DNA of 64,000 bases, from the NCBI RefSeq assembly GCF_023101665.1, contig NZ_CP082161.1, positions 1,488,001-1,552,000 on the forward strand, in the 5' to 3' direction. The translations under genes were made by a program, and so were the position numbers. Positions 56,385 through 64,000 of the stretch are shown one piece after another. The notes under the pieces are model-generated. The model saw only the letters and a list, made by a program, of their open reading frames with translations. It made no database searches and was not told the DNA's origin. This DNA is from Bradyrhizobium sp. 195 (GTDB lineage: Bacteria; Pseudomonadota; Alphaproteobacteria; Rhizobiales; Xanthobacteraceae). Each line of letters begins with the position of its first letter. The stretch's first letter is position 1.

Positions 56385-58070
56385 CTAAGGTTTACGGCCG
56401 CTATTGTAGCCACCGGGCACGAGCTCGTCCGCGGCGCGGCCCGGCACGTCATCCCTCCATCGCACCGATCCGAACGGGCGCTCCAACATCCGGCGAACTC
56501 GCACAGGCTCAGCGCCAATGTGGAAAGCCGCCGCTTGCTGATCAAGCACGCGTTCTGACTGGGTCGAGCGGTTGCGTTGGCGCAAATAGTCGAGCCACGT
56601 CGGACAGTGATAACGCTCGGTCCACAGTTCGGGATTGGCGATGTCTCGCGCAATCGACCAGCCGTAAGCGCCGTTACGTTGGCGTAAGAGCTGAACCTCC
56701 TGCATTATGTTGTGAAATGGGCGCGCGTTCTCCTGCGCGACACGATATTCGATCTCGACAACAAGCGGCCCACTGCGACCGGTGAGCCCGAGCCGTACTT
56801 CGGGATCCGCCAATGCCTCTCCGTCCTCGCCGCTTCCGTCGATGCGCGGCATACCCAACCAGAGCCCAATAAGCGGGGAGAGCAGCATGAGCGCGGAGGA
56901 AACCAGAAGCGCAGTCTCGACGCCAGCGACATCGGTCAGGCGACCCCAGCCCCAGCTGCCGATTGCTACGCCGCCTGAACCCGCAGCTTGGTAGGCCGCA
57001 AGCGCACGGCCCGCGACCCAACGCGGCGCGGATAGCTGTATGGCAATATTGAGCAGCGTCACCGCTATGACCCACACCGCGCCAGCTAAAACCAATGCGG
57101 CCGCGCTTAGAAGCGGCTCGTGGCTCAGTGCCAGCGTTGCAGTCGCGCCCGCCATAGAGAGGGTGCAGGCACGCACAGCGGCTTCGCCGTTCATGCGCTT
57201 TCGTACTTCGCTGATAAAAAGGGCTCCGATTACGGCCCCGACGCCAAACGCGCCGAGCATGATACCGTAAGTCTGCGGACCCCCATGCAAGAGGTCGCGC
57301 GCAACCAGCGGCATGAGCGACGGAACCGAACCACCGATGACGCCAGTTACCATGGTGCGCGTTAGCACAACCTTGATAGACGGCGAATTGGTAATGTAGC
57401 GCACACCCGAGACAATGGCCCGGCTCAGCTGCTCGCGCGGCAACCGCGACGGCTCGATCACACGTTTCCAGAGGAACAGCGCCGCAATCAGCGGCAGATA
57501 GAGCAACGCGTTGAGCGAAAACGCTGCGACTGCTCCAGCCATTGCAACCACAATGCCGCCGATCGCAGGTCCGACGCTGCGCGCGATGTTGTAGCTGATG
57601 CCGTTGAGCGCAATGGCCGCGGGCAGCGTATCGGCCGACACCTGCTCGCTGACAGAGGATTGCCAGGCAGGTCCCCTCAATGCCACGCCGCTGCCGAACA
57701 TAAAGCACAAGACAAGCAACAGCTCCGGCGTGGTGAGACGCGTCCAATCAAGAACGATTAGCGCGATTGCGCCACAGAGCTCAATGGAGAGCGCAATTAG
57801 TATAACGATGCGGCGATCATGCATATCTGCAATAGCGCCAGCCGGCATTGAAATCAGCATAACAGGCAACGAAAGTGCCGTCTGCACCAGCGCAACTTTG
57901 CCCGCCGACGATGTCATTTGCGTCATCGTCCACGCTGCACCGACTCCCTGGATCAGAAAGCCGAGATTGGCAAGCAGGCCGGCAAGCCATATTCGCCTGA
58001 AGGCCGCATAGCGAAGCGGAGCGGTTATGCCATCGGCGCTGAACGTCTGGGGCTCGATTCGATCGGTCAC
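56385..58070 (-). CDS. MFS exporter, EntS-like (MFS_3) (561 aa)
   Basis: An N-terminal MFS domain of about 400 residues with 'FRRIWLAGLLANLGFLIQGV', the cytoplasmic loop 'AGAIADMHDRRIVILIALSI', 'LNGISYNIARSVGPAIGGIV' and repeated membrane helices fits the MFS_3 group of drug or siderophore exporters. A soluble C-terminal extension of about 140 residues ('RNGAYGWSIARDIANPELWT', 'STQSERVLDQQAAAF', 'VRRMLERPFGSV') is characteristic of this subgroup. It should act in the inner membrane. The gene is intact here, while its twin at 9655-9779 is only a stub. The Lrp-type regulator beside the stub is decayed in this copy, so regulation may have changed. Confidence 0.9.
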   Translation of the reverse strand: MTDRIEPQTFSADGITAPLRYAAFRRIWLAGLLANLGFLIQGVGAAWTMTQMTSSAGKVALVQTALSLPVMLISMPAGAIADMHDRRIVILIALSIELCGAIALIVLDWTRLTTPELLLVLCFMFGSGVALRGPAWQSSVSEQVSADTLPAAIALNGISYNIARSVGPAIGGIVVAMAGAVAAFSLNALLYLPLIAALFLWKRVIEPSRLPREQLSRAIVSGVRYITNSPSIKVVLTRTMVTGVIGGSVPSLMPLVARDLLHGGPQTYGIMLGAFGVGAVIGALFISEVRKRMNGEAAVRACTLSMAGATATLALSHEPLLSAAALVLAGAVWVIAVTLLNIAIQLSAPRWVAGRALAAYQAAGSGGVAIGSWGWGRLTDVAGVETALLVSSALMLLSPLIGLWLGMPRIDGSGEDGEALADPEVRLGLTGRSGPLVVEIEYRVAQENARPFHNIMQEVQLLRQRNGAYGWSIARDIANPELWTERYHCPTWLDYLRQRNRSTQSERVLDQQAAAFHIGAEPVRVRRMLERPFGSVRWRDDVPGRAADELVPGGYNSGRKP

Positions 58071-58585
58071 ATCGGCCTCCGAACCGAGTAGAGTTGCTGC
58101 GTTTCGGCCCAGGTCAGTGATACTCTCTGCAAATTGCTCACTAGCAACCGCGCAAGCGGTCTTTCAATTTCGCACCCATAGCTCAGTTCGCATTTCAAGG
58201 GGTTACGAGATCTGCTAATATCTTGAGGCATCCTGGTTCTTCGGCGCTTGCCACTCCGTCCGCGATGAACAGCCTCTGCTGTTCCGAAAGTGAGCACCAA
58301 ACACCTTGCCCACCGTGCTGGCCTTCTCGAAACAGGCATCATCATCTTGGATAGGGTGTGACGATGCCCAGCGCTTGAGCAAAGTTGACGGCGGCTGGCT
58401 GTGGCATATCCTGTTCGGCTGTAATCTCGTTCGGAATTGCTGCCGCTGGCCCGACCAATCAACATGGCATATCGTGAAAATCGGTAGCAGCGAAGCCGCT
58501 ACTGCCGAGCAGTTATACCCTAGAAGCCTGTCTGAGTAATCTGATTTTTCTCGACGAAGCACAAGCATCGTGATTCAAACGATGG

Positions 58586-59494
58586 ATGAGCAAGACATTT
58601 CGTCCGTGGGACGTTGATCAGGTTTGGCTGCCGCCGCCGTCGATCCAGGATTTTGGTGCCTTCAGGGCACGTGGCGCACTTTGTCCGTGATACGGTTCGC
58701 ACCGGTTTGGACCTGTCGGCGATCATGGATGTCTACGACGAGGAGCGCGGCTTTCCTTATCATCCTGGCATGATGGTGGCGCTGCTGCTTTATGCGTTTA
58801 CTCGTCGCGCAAGATCGCGCGGGCTGCGAGGAGCGACTGGATTTTGCGGCGGTAACGGGGAAGCGACCTCCAGACTTCCGCACGATCAGCGAGTTCCGCA
58901 AACGCCATCTCGCAGCGTTATCGGGCCTGTTCCGGCAAGTCTTGACGCTGTGCCGGGAGGCCGGCCTTGTGAAGCTTGGCCATGTGGCGCTCGACGGCAC
59001 CAAGATCAAGGCCAATGCCGGGATCAACAAAGCGATGAGCTATGGCCGGATGAAAGAGGCCGAGCCGAGGCTTGCAGCGGAAGTCCAACGCGCAGCTTGC
59101 GCCATTGCTCGATGCCATAAAAGCCAATCTCGGGAAGAACCCGGACGAAGCGTCGGCCGATGCGGGCTATTGCTCGCAATCCAATCTTCGCACGCTCATC
59201 CGACGCCGGATCGAGGGCTACGTCGCCACCGGACGGCAAAAGCACGGCACCAAGGCGGCCACGACGAAAAGGAAACTCAAATCTGGCACGCTCAAATGAG
59301 CACGAAGCTCAAGCGCGCAGGCTATCGAAGCCGGTATCGATTGCGAAAACAGATCGTCGAGCCCTTCTTCGGCCAGATCAAGCAGGCAAGAGGCTTCCGC
59401 CAGTTCCTCCTGCGCAGCATAGACAAGGTCAAAGCCGAATGGGCCCATGATCTGCACCGCCCACAACCTCGCAAAACTCGTAGCCGCACTCTGA
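58586..59494 (+). pseudogene. IS1182-family transposase, frameshifted
   Basis: ATG 58586 reads 'MSKTFRPWDVDQVWLLPPSI'. It shifts near 58650 to 'PSGHVAHFVRDTVRTGLDLS' and again near 58805 to 'GCEERLDFAAVTGKRPPDFR' and 'GHVALDGTKIKANAGINKAM'. A third shift near 59085 leads to 'ADAGYCSQSNLRTLIRR', and the gene ends 'LRKQIVEPFFGQIKQARGFR', 'AHNLAKLVAAL' at 59494. All catalytic blocks are present but split over frames, with a large internal loss before the last block. It lies inside the duplicated block copy 2. Confidence 0.85.
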
Positions 59495-59663
59495 GGAGAG
59501 ACTTGCCTCTTCCAAAAAATCGCTCAGAACGCAATTCGCTTGATCCAAAGTCCATTACCGAGACAAGCTCCTAGACGGAGCGACAGTGCGGTTTCCCGCG
59601 TTCTTTACGAGATCGCGATGAAAAAACGCGCAAAAGGATAGAGCTGCAGCGCAAGCGACGAGA

Positions 59664-59958
59664 TCAATCCTCCGATGGAGTTTCAATGGGAACGGCAAAG
59701 CCAACCTTCACGCGGTCTACAATGACCATAGTTGTGGTAGTCTTGATGTCCGAGTTCGCATTGAAGGAGCGATGCGTGAACTTCTCATAGCCCTCCATGC
59801 TACGCGCTATGATGCAGAGGACGGACTCGACCTCGTCCGTCAGGTAAAATCCTTTGACAATTTCGACGGACGATTTGATGGCCTTCTTGAGTCTGTCAGT
59901 AGATCTGAACGCTCCCGCTCGAATCTCACCATCACGAGCATCTGAATGGGGTTTCGAT
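59664..59958 (-). pseudogene. Lrp/AsnC-family regulator, C-terminal remnant
   Basis: The sequence follows the last 300 bp of the intact gene at 10215-10691, with the same ending 'VKVGFAVPIETPSE'-coding stretch and many substitutions and small indels. The HTH-coding part is missing; the sequence passes directly into etfB-like DNA. Confidence 0.8.
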
Positions 59959-59961
59959 CAG

Positions 59962-60140
59962 CTTGGGCGGCGATTTCAAGGTCACCCGCGAGGTCGGTGG
60001 CGGCCTGCAGACCATGAAGCTGAAGGGACCGCGATGGTGATCGCCGACCTGCTTCTCAAGGAGCCGCGCTACGCCTCGCTGCCCAACATCATGAAGGCCA
60101 AGAAGAAGCCGATCGCGAAGAAAACCGTCGCACGATTACG
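59962..60140 (+). pseudogene. etfB: etfB remnant
   Basis: '[19 protein letters not shown]' and, after a frame change, '[20 protein letters not shown]' match the intact etfB at about 11490-11650. About 55 codons remain with indels. etfA is absent. It marks the end of duplicated block copy 2. Confidence 0.85.
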
Positions 60141-60244
60141 GCATCGACATCGCCGTCGGCGAGTCTTGCGGTCGCGGTTGAGATTCGCGCTTGGTTAGGC
60201 AGCAAACTCATAAAGAGCTTCACGGGTTGCAGTGAGAGGGCAAC

Positions 60245-60545
60245 GATCCGAACGACGGCCGCCCGCCGAGCAGCTTCAATCGGTGCGCCTCGTCACGCTC
60301 AAAGCGGACGACGCGCCTCGCCGGTCGTGCCGTGGATACGCACGTTCGCAACCTCACGCTCCCACTCGGCGAGATGCGCCTCGAATGCCTCCCAGCTCGA
60401 AAGGAATGCCCCGCGATCGCGTTCTTCTTCACGCAGCGACGCCATTCTCCGTCTTACCCTTTGTGCGCGCCCGATACGGCACGCAGGCGCGAGGACGGAA
60501 GCCCCAATGCTTCGCGAACGCGATCAGCTTGTCATTTAACTGAAC
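60245..60545 (-). pseudogene. istA: IS21-family IstA fragment
   Basis: The minus strand reads, over shifted frames, 'KLIAFAKHWGFRPRACVP', 'KKNAIAGHSF' and 'VRFERDEAHRLKLLGGRPS', typical of the region after the last catalytic Glu of IstA. Both ends are missing and no IstB is adjacent. Confidence 0.65.
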
Positions 60546-60876
60546 CGGCCGGCTCACCAGATCATTTGATCCAGAGGCTGACGTTTAGTAAGTTTTCCAG
60601 AGAGGAGATATTCGCCAGATACGTGCAAGAAACGCTCGTTTTCGCGAATCCTGATTTGCGAAGGCTCACCAAGGCGGACGATTGTCAGGAGACGTCAAAA
60701 TTCGACCGGCTGCAGTGGGTAGGCAAATGGCGAAGGACTCCGCGGGCTGGGCTAACGATTTGTTTTAGCTTTTGCTGCCGATTTTCGCGAAACCGCGGCC
60801 GCGGGGCCGCGAGAAGGTAGGCTATTGCAATGGCCCCGAGGGCCGATTCTGGAAATGCCTGCCCGGATGTTTGTGC
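60546..60876. other. non-coding stretch before an IS66 element
   Basis: Nothing could be recognised in these 331 bp. Confidence 0.4.
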
Positions 60877-60956
60877 GTAAGCGATGTTTTGCGGCCACCT
60901 TCCGGATGACGTGCTGATCTGCGAGTCTGCGGTTTGGTTTTGACCGTTGGGTTAGA

Positions 60957-61394
60957 ATGGACACAGTGCATAGTGCTATCATGGAGCCGGTCCGGCGGCT
61001 GGAAGTCTTCACTGGAGCTGGTCGGCGGCGGAAGTGGAGCGACGAGGACAAGGCACGGATTGTCGCGGAGATCGAGACGAGTGGGGAGTCAGTCTGTGCC
61101 GTGGCTCGGCGCCATGGTCTGTCGCCGCAGCAATTGTTTGGCTGGCGCCGTCTACTGAGAGAAGCTGCGGCCAGGCAATCTGAAGCGGAAGAATTGCAGT
61201 TTGTGCCGGCGGTGGTCGATGTGGACGCATCGACGCCCGCGCTTCGCCGGCGGCGCAAAGCACCGCGATGCAAGTCCGAGGCCGATGTCGGAATGATCGA
61301 AGTTGAGGTCGACGGGGTGACGATCCGGGCCAGCCGCGGCGCGGACGCCAACACGATCGCAGCCATCGTCCGGGCGCTGAAGGCGAGCCGTTGA
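60957..61394 (+). CDS. tnpA: IS66 TnpA, type C (145 aa)
   Basis: 'RRLEVFTGAGRRRKWSDEDK', 'ARIVAEIETSGESVCAVARR' and 'HGLSPQQLFGWRRLLREAA' form the IS66 orfA helix-turn-helix. The C-terminal part is 'GMIEVEVDGVTIRASRGADA'. ATG 60981 is an alternative start. Its stop overlaps tnpB. Confidence 0.88.
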   Translation: MDTVHSAIMEPVRRLEVFTGAGRRRKWSDEDKARIVAEIETSGESVCAVARRHGLSPQQLFGWRRLLREAAARQSEAEELQFVPAVVDVDASTPALRRRRKAPRCKSEADVGMIEVEVDGVTIRASRGADANTIAAIVRALKASR

Positions 61395-61706
61395 TCGGCC
61401 CAACGGGTCCGGTTCGGGTGATGGTGGCGACCAAGCCGGTCGACTTCCGCAAGGGCGCCGAAGGGTTAGCCACACTGATGCGCGAGCGTATGCTGGCCGA
61501 TCCGTTCTCGGGGCACGGTCTATGTGTTCCGAGCCAAACGCGCGGACCGGATCAAGCTGATCTTCTGGGATGGAACGGGTCTGTGCCTGTTTGCGAAGCG
61601 CTTGGAGGACGGCATCTTCCGCTGGCCGAAGATCGAAGACGGCGTGATCGACTGGCGGCGTGTCCATGAGGCACGGGAGACGGCAAAGCCAACGCAGCCC
61701 GGATAG
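61391..61706 (+). pseudogene. tnpB: IS66 TnpB, type C, frameshifted and internally shortened
   Basis: 'VRVMVATKPVDFRKGAEGLA' starts in frame. A shift near 61515 leads to 'VFRAKRADRIKLIFWDGTGL' and 'CLFAKRLEDGIFRWPKIEDG', then 'VIDWRRVHEARET'. The usual 'L.AAQLSALLEGL' segment before DWRRVH is missing, a deletion of about 15 residues. Confidence 0.8.
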
Positions 61707-61780
61707 CTGTTGGCAGCACTGCGGCGAAGTGAATCAGGGCGGTCGAGATCGTCGCAAAGTTCCGGCGAATATGATCTGAT

Positions 61781-62756
61781 TTGTTGGTGCCGAGCGACGC
61801 CCTGCCTGATGACCTTCAGACGCTGAAAGCGATGCTGCTCGCCGAGCGCTGCGAGAGCGAACGGCTGCGTCAGATCATCAAGGAGCTGCAGCGACATCGC
61901 TTTGGCCGCCGGGCCGAGACGCTGCCCGAGGAGCAGATGCTGCTGGGTCTGGAAGACGTCGAGCAGGTCGGAGCATCCGGTGAGGCAGAGCAGGACGAAA
62001 GCGCGCCTGATGCCCGCGCGGCGCGGGCTCGCAAGCGCCGCATTAATCGTGGAGCACTGCCGCAGCATTTGCCGAGGATCGAGGTCGTCGTCGATGTCGA
62101 CGACAGGACATGCCCCTGTTGCAAAGGCGAACTGCATCGGATCGGCGAGGATAGAAGCGAGCGGCTGGACATGGTGCCGGCGCAGTTCCGGGTGCTCGTC
62201 ATCCGGCGGCCCAAATACGCCTGCCGATCGTGCGAAGACGGTGTCGTGCAGGCGCCTGCTCCGGCCCGGCTGATCGAGGGCGGATTGCCGACCGAGGCCA
62301 CTATCGCCCAAGTGCTGGTATCCAAATATGCCGATCATCTGCCGCTGTACCGGCAGGCCCAGATTTACGCCCGCCAGGGCATCGATCTCGATCGTTCGAC
62401 GTTGGCGGACTGGGTCGGCCATGCCGCCTGGCACCTGCGTCCGCTGCACGAGCGTCTGCTCGGCAAGCTCAGGCAGAGATCAAAACTGTTTGCCGACGAG
62501 ACGACGATGCCGGTGCTCGATCCCGGCCGCGGCCGCACCAAGACCGGCCAGCTCTGGGCCTATGCCGCTGACGACCGGCCATGGGGCGGCGCCGATCCAC
62601 CGGGCGTCGTCTATGTCTATGCACCCGACCGCAAGGCCGAGCGGCCGATCGCTCATCTCGACGGCTTCAAGGGGATCCTGCAGGTCGACGGCTATGCCGG
62701 CTACCGCAAGCTCGCCGAGCGCGGCGACGTCCAGCTGGCGTTCTGCTGGGCGCACA
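61781..62756 (+). pseudogene. tnpC: IS66 TnpC, type C, truncated by insertion
   Basis: It has a coiled N-terminus ('LAERCESERLRQIIKELQRH'), zinc ribbon 'CPCCKGELHRIGEDRSERLD' with 'YACRSCEDG', the DDE Asp residues in 'LFADETTMPVLDPGRGRTKT' and 'LQVDGYAGYRKLAERG', and then 'LAFCWAH', where it stops. The last third with the catalytic Glu is separated by the next IS66. The frame continues only a short way into foreign sequence, to 62812. Confidence 0.88.
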
Positions 62757-62834
62757 GTATTCCTCCGTTGAGGGCCGCCTTGTTTGACGGACGCGAACGC
62801 TGCAGGTCCTAGGGGTAATCCTAGGAGAAGCGCT

Positions 62835-63236
62835 ATGACGATTTCGAGGGCGGAGGTGATCACATCGGTCGAGCGGCGGCGCCGGTGGTCGCAGGATGAG
62901 AAGGAACAGCTTGTTGCAGCATCGCTCGAGCCCGGAGCCAGTGTTTCCGAGGTGGCTCGCATGGCTGGCCTTCATGTAAGCCAGCTGTTCAGGTGGCGCA
63001 AAGAGCTTTGCAAGCACGGTGAAGCGAGTATAGCGCCGTTCGTGCCGGTCGAGATTGGGCCGTCTGTGCCGCCGCGGGAGGTGGCCGAAGCGCCGCTGAC
63101 GACGACGGCGGCGCGTCGACGGAAGAGCCTGGGCATTATCGAGATAGATCTTGGTAGCGGGCACCGCATCCGGGTCGATGGCGACGTTGATGGAGGCGCA
63201 CTACGTCGCGTCCTCGATGCTTTGGTACGCCGATGA
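62835..63236 (+). CDS. tnpA: IS66 TnpA, type B (133 aa)
   Basis: '[20 protein letters not shown]', '[20 protein letters not shown]' and '[20 protein letters not shown]' give the orfA HTH. The C-terminus is '[20 protein letters not shown]'. ATG 62835 has AGGAG at 62823-62827; an upstream in-frame ATG at 62784 is less likely. It overlaps tnpB by four bases. Confidence 0.88.
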   Translation: MTISRAEVITSVERRRRWSQDEKEQLVAASLEPGASVSEVARMAGLHVSQLFRWRKELCKHGEASIAPFVPVEIGPSVPPREVAEAPLTTTAARRRKSLGIIEIDLGSGHRIRVDGDVDGGALRRVLDALVRR

Positions 63237-63579
63237 TCCCGGTTCCGACGGGCGCACGAGTGTGGCTTGCGACAGGCTACACGGACATGCGCCGAGGCTT
63301 TCCGTCGCTGGCACTCCAGGTCCAGGAGGTGCTGCGCAAGGACCCGCTCAGCGGTCATCTGTTTGTCTTCCGCGGTCGCCGAAGCGATCTTGTGAAGGTG
63401 ATCTGGCACGATGGCCAGGGAGCATGCCTGTTCACCAAAAGACTGGAGAGAGGGCGGTTCATCTGGCCTTCGGTTGCGGGCGATGCAGTGACGATCTCGC
63501 GGCGCAGATGAGTTACCTGTTGTCCGGGATCGATTGGCGCAACCCTCAAGAAACCCAGCGTCCGGCGCGGGTCGGATAG
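63233..63579 (+). pseudogene. tnpB: IS66 TnpB, type B, one frameshift near the end
   Basis: '[20 protein letters not shown]', '[20 protein letters not shown]' and '[20 protein letters not shown]' are in frame. A one-base loss near 63500 ('[19 protein letters not shown]') moves the last 25 residues to another frame, ending at 63579. It is closely related to TnpB at 46696-47042. Confidence 0.85.
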
Positions 63580-63624
63580 CCGTTTTGGGTTTGAATCTGC
63601 TGCTTGATCTGATTCAATAGCTTC

Positions 63625-64000
63625 ATGATATCGAAGCCGGACGACCTTCCATCGGATCTTGTCAGTGCCCTGGCAGCGCTGCAGGCCGAGCGTGAGGCCC
63701 GGCTGCGAGCCGAGGCGGTGGCTGCCAGTGCGCGGGCGGAGCTGTCGGACAACGAGGCGCTGATCGCGCATCTCGAGCTGCGGATCGAGAAGCTCAAACG
63801 CGAACTGTACGGGCCGCGCTCCGAGCGCACGGCACGGCTGCTCGAGCAGCTGGAGTTGGAGCTCGAAGAACTCGTCACCACGGCGAGCGAGGATGAGCTT
63901 GCCGCGCAGGCCGCAGCGGCGAAGACGCAGAACGTCCGCCCCTTCATGCGCAAGCGGCCGGTACGCAAGCCATGGCCGGATGACATCGAACGCGAGCGCG
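63625..64000 (+). CDS. tnpC: IS66 TnpC, type B, N-terminal part (window edge)
   Basis: 'MISKPDDLPSDLVSALAALQ', a coiled stretch 'AERAELSDNEALIAHLELRI'-like, 'KLKRELYGPRSERTARLLEQ' and 'RKRPVRKPWPDDIERER' run without a break to the window edge. It is the best-preserved type-B TnpC here; the fragments at 22095-25990 and 47087-48788 are its relatives. Confidence 0.88.
   Translation, partial: MISKPDDLPSDLVSALAALQAEREARLRAEAVAASARAELSDNEALIAHLELRIEKLKRELYGPRSERTARLLEQLELELEELVTTASEDELAAQAAAAKTQNVRPFMRKRPVRKPWPDDIERER

Larger units (their letters stand above)
57938..60140. repeat. copy 2 of the duplicated block: MFS start - spacer - Lrp remnant - etfB remnant
   Basis: Same order as 9655-11650. 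Here MFS is whole, while Lrp and etfB are fragments fused near 59960 by a deletion of about 1 kb relative to copy 1. An IS1182-type element sits inside the spacer (about 58520-59570). Divergence from copy 1 is visible at many positions. Confidence 0.8.
60877..62756. mobile_element. IS66-family element (type C), interrupted on the right
   Basis: The left end GTAAGCGATGTTTTGCGG begins at 60877. tnpA, tnpB and tnpC follow on +. tnpC is cut near 62756 by a type-B IS66 that runs out of the window; the rest of type C should lie beyond 64000. Confidence 0.8.
62757..64000. mobile_element. IS66-family element (type B), left part, runs off the window
   Basis: It begins directly after the interrupted 'CWAH' codons of the type-C tnpC. 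It holds tnpA, tnpB and the start of tnpC, all on +. Just before tnpA a CCTAGG direct repeat (CCTAGGGGTAATCCTAGG) precedes the Shine-Dalgarno. Confidence 0.8.

Noticed and set aside
61520..62449. 309-codon minus frame over IS66 tnpB/tnpC
   Set aside because: Shadow of the zinc-ribbon and DDE regions of TnpC on the + strand.

Overview
This window looks like accessory DNA, probably a symbiosis-island-type region, from an alphaproteobacterium of the Bradyrhizobium group. The evidence is GC-rich coding DNA, a Bradyrhizobium-style Porin_2 porin, a housekeeping-type etfBA pair, and very many insertion sequences of families common in rhizobial islands (IS66, IS5, IS1182, IS21, IS110, IS256, IS3). 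No tRNA, rRNA, CRISPR array, nod box or convincing sigma-54/NifA promoter was seen. Taxonomy is inferred from protein character, not from a database search.

Layout. 1-4.9 kb: a decaying catabolic cluster, all on +: the end of a CaiB-type CoA-transferase, an MBL-fold hydrolase, a class III aminotransferase with three frameshifts, a frameshifted thiamine-diphosphate enzyme and an aldehyde dehydrogenase stub. 5.1-9.6 kb: intact hyuA-hyuB (hydantoinase/oxoprolinase) and a hotdog thioesterase. 9.6-14.2 kb: an MFS remnant and an Lrp-type regulator divergent from etfB-etfA, a structured non-coding stretch and a Crp/Fnr-type regulator. 14.4-19 kb: a complete IS5-type element, then an IS110 gene lying inside a split IS256 gene. 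19.4-21.6 kb: fragments of a racemase and an ABC ATPase, then an intact exported amidohydrolase. 22-31.2 kb: nested mobile elements. 31.8-33.4 kb: a porin with a clear terminator. 33.7-43.3 kb: IS and gene remnants, a second nested IS pair and two tandem Asp/Glu-racemase-like genes. 43.8-44.9 kb: an M24 peptidase-like protein. 45-51.5 kb: IS110, IS66 and IS3 remnants plus a second serine-recombinase element. 51.9-58.1 kb: a three-gene polyamine-type ABC importer with a fused double permease, and an MFS exporter. 58.5-64 kb: IS1182, Lrp, etfB and IstA remnants and two nested IS66 elements.

Function. Intact or recently broken non-mobile genes share a theme of uptake and breakdown of small nitrogen compounds: HyuAB, Asp/Glu/hydantoin-racemase-like proteins, a creatinase/ectoine-hydrolase-like M24 protein, an amidohydrolase, an ornithine-cyclodeaminase remnant, a polyamine-type importer, and ETF as electron acceptor. 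This shared role is inference. The firmest structural results are: two IS66 copies of 3,114 bp each, both flanked by 8-bp target duplications and carrying a pRiA4 ORF-3-like passenger gene; two serine-recombinase elements each sitting inside a transposase gene of another IS; and a duplicated MFS-Lrp-etfB block in which each copy has decayed in a different part.

Frameshifts are very frequent, mostly in IS genes and the 1.4-4.9 kb cluster. They may reflect real decay or partly sequencing error; several large genes nearby (hyuA, hyuB, etfBA, porin, ABC permease) are clean, which favours real decay.
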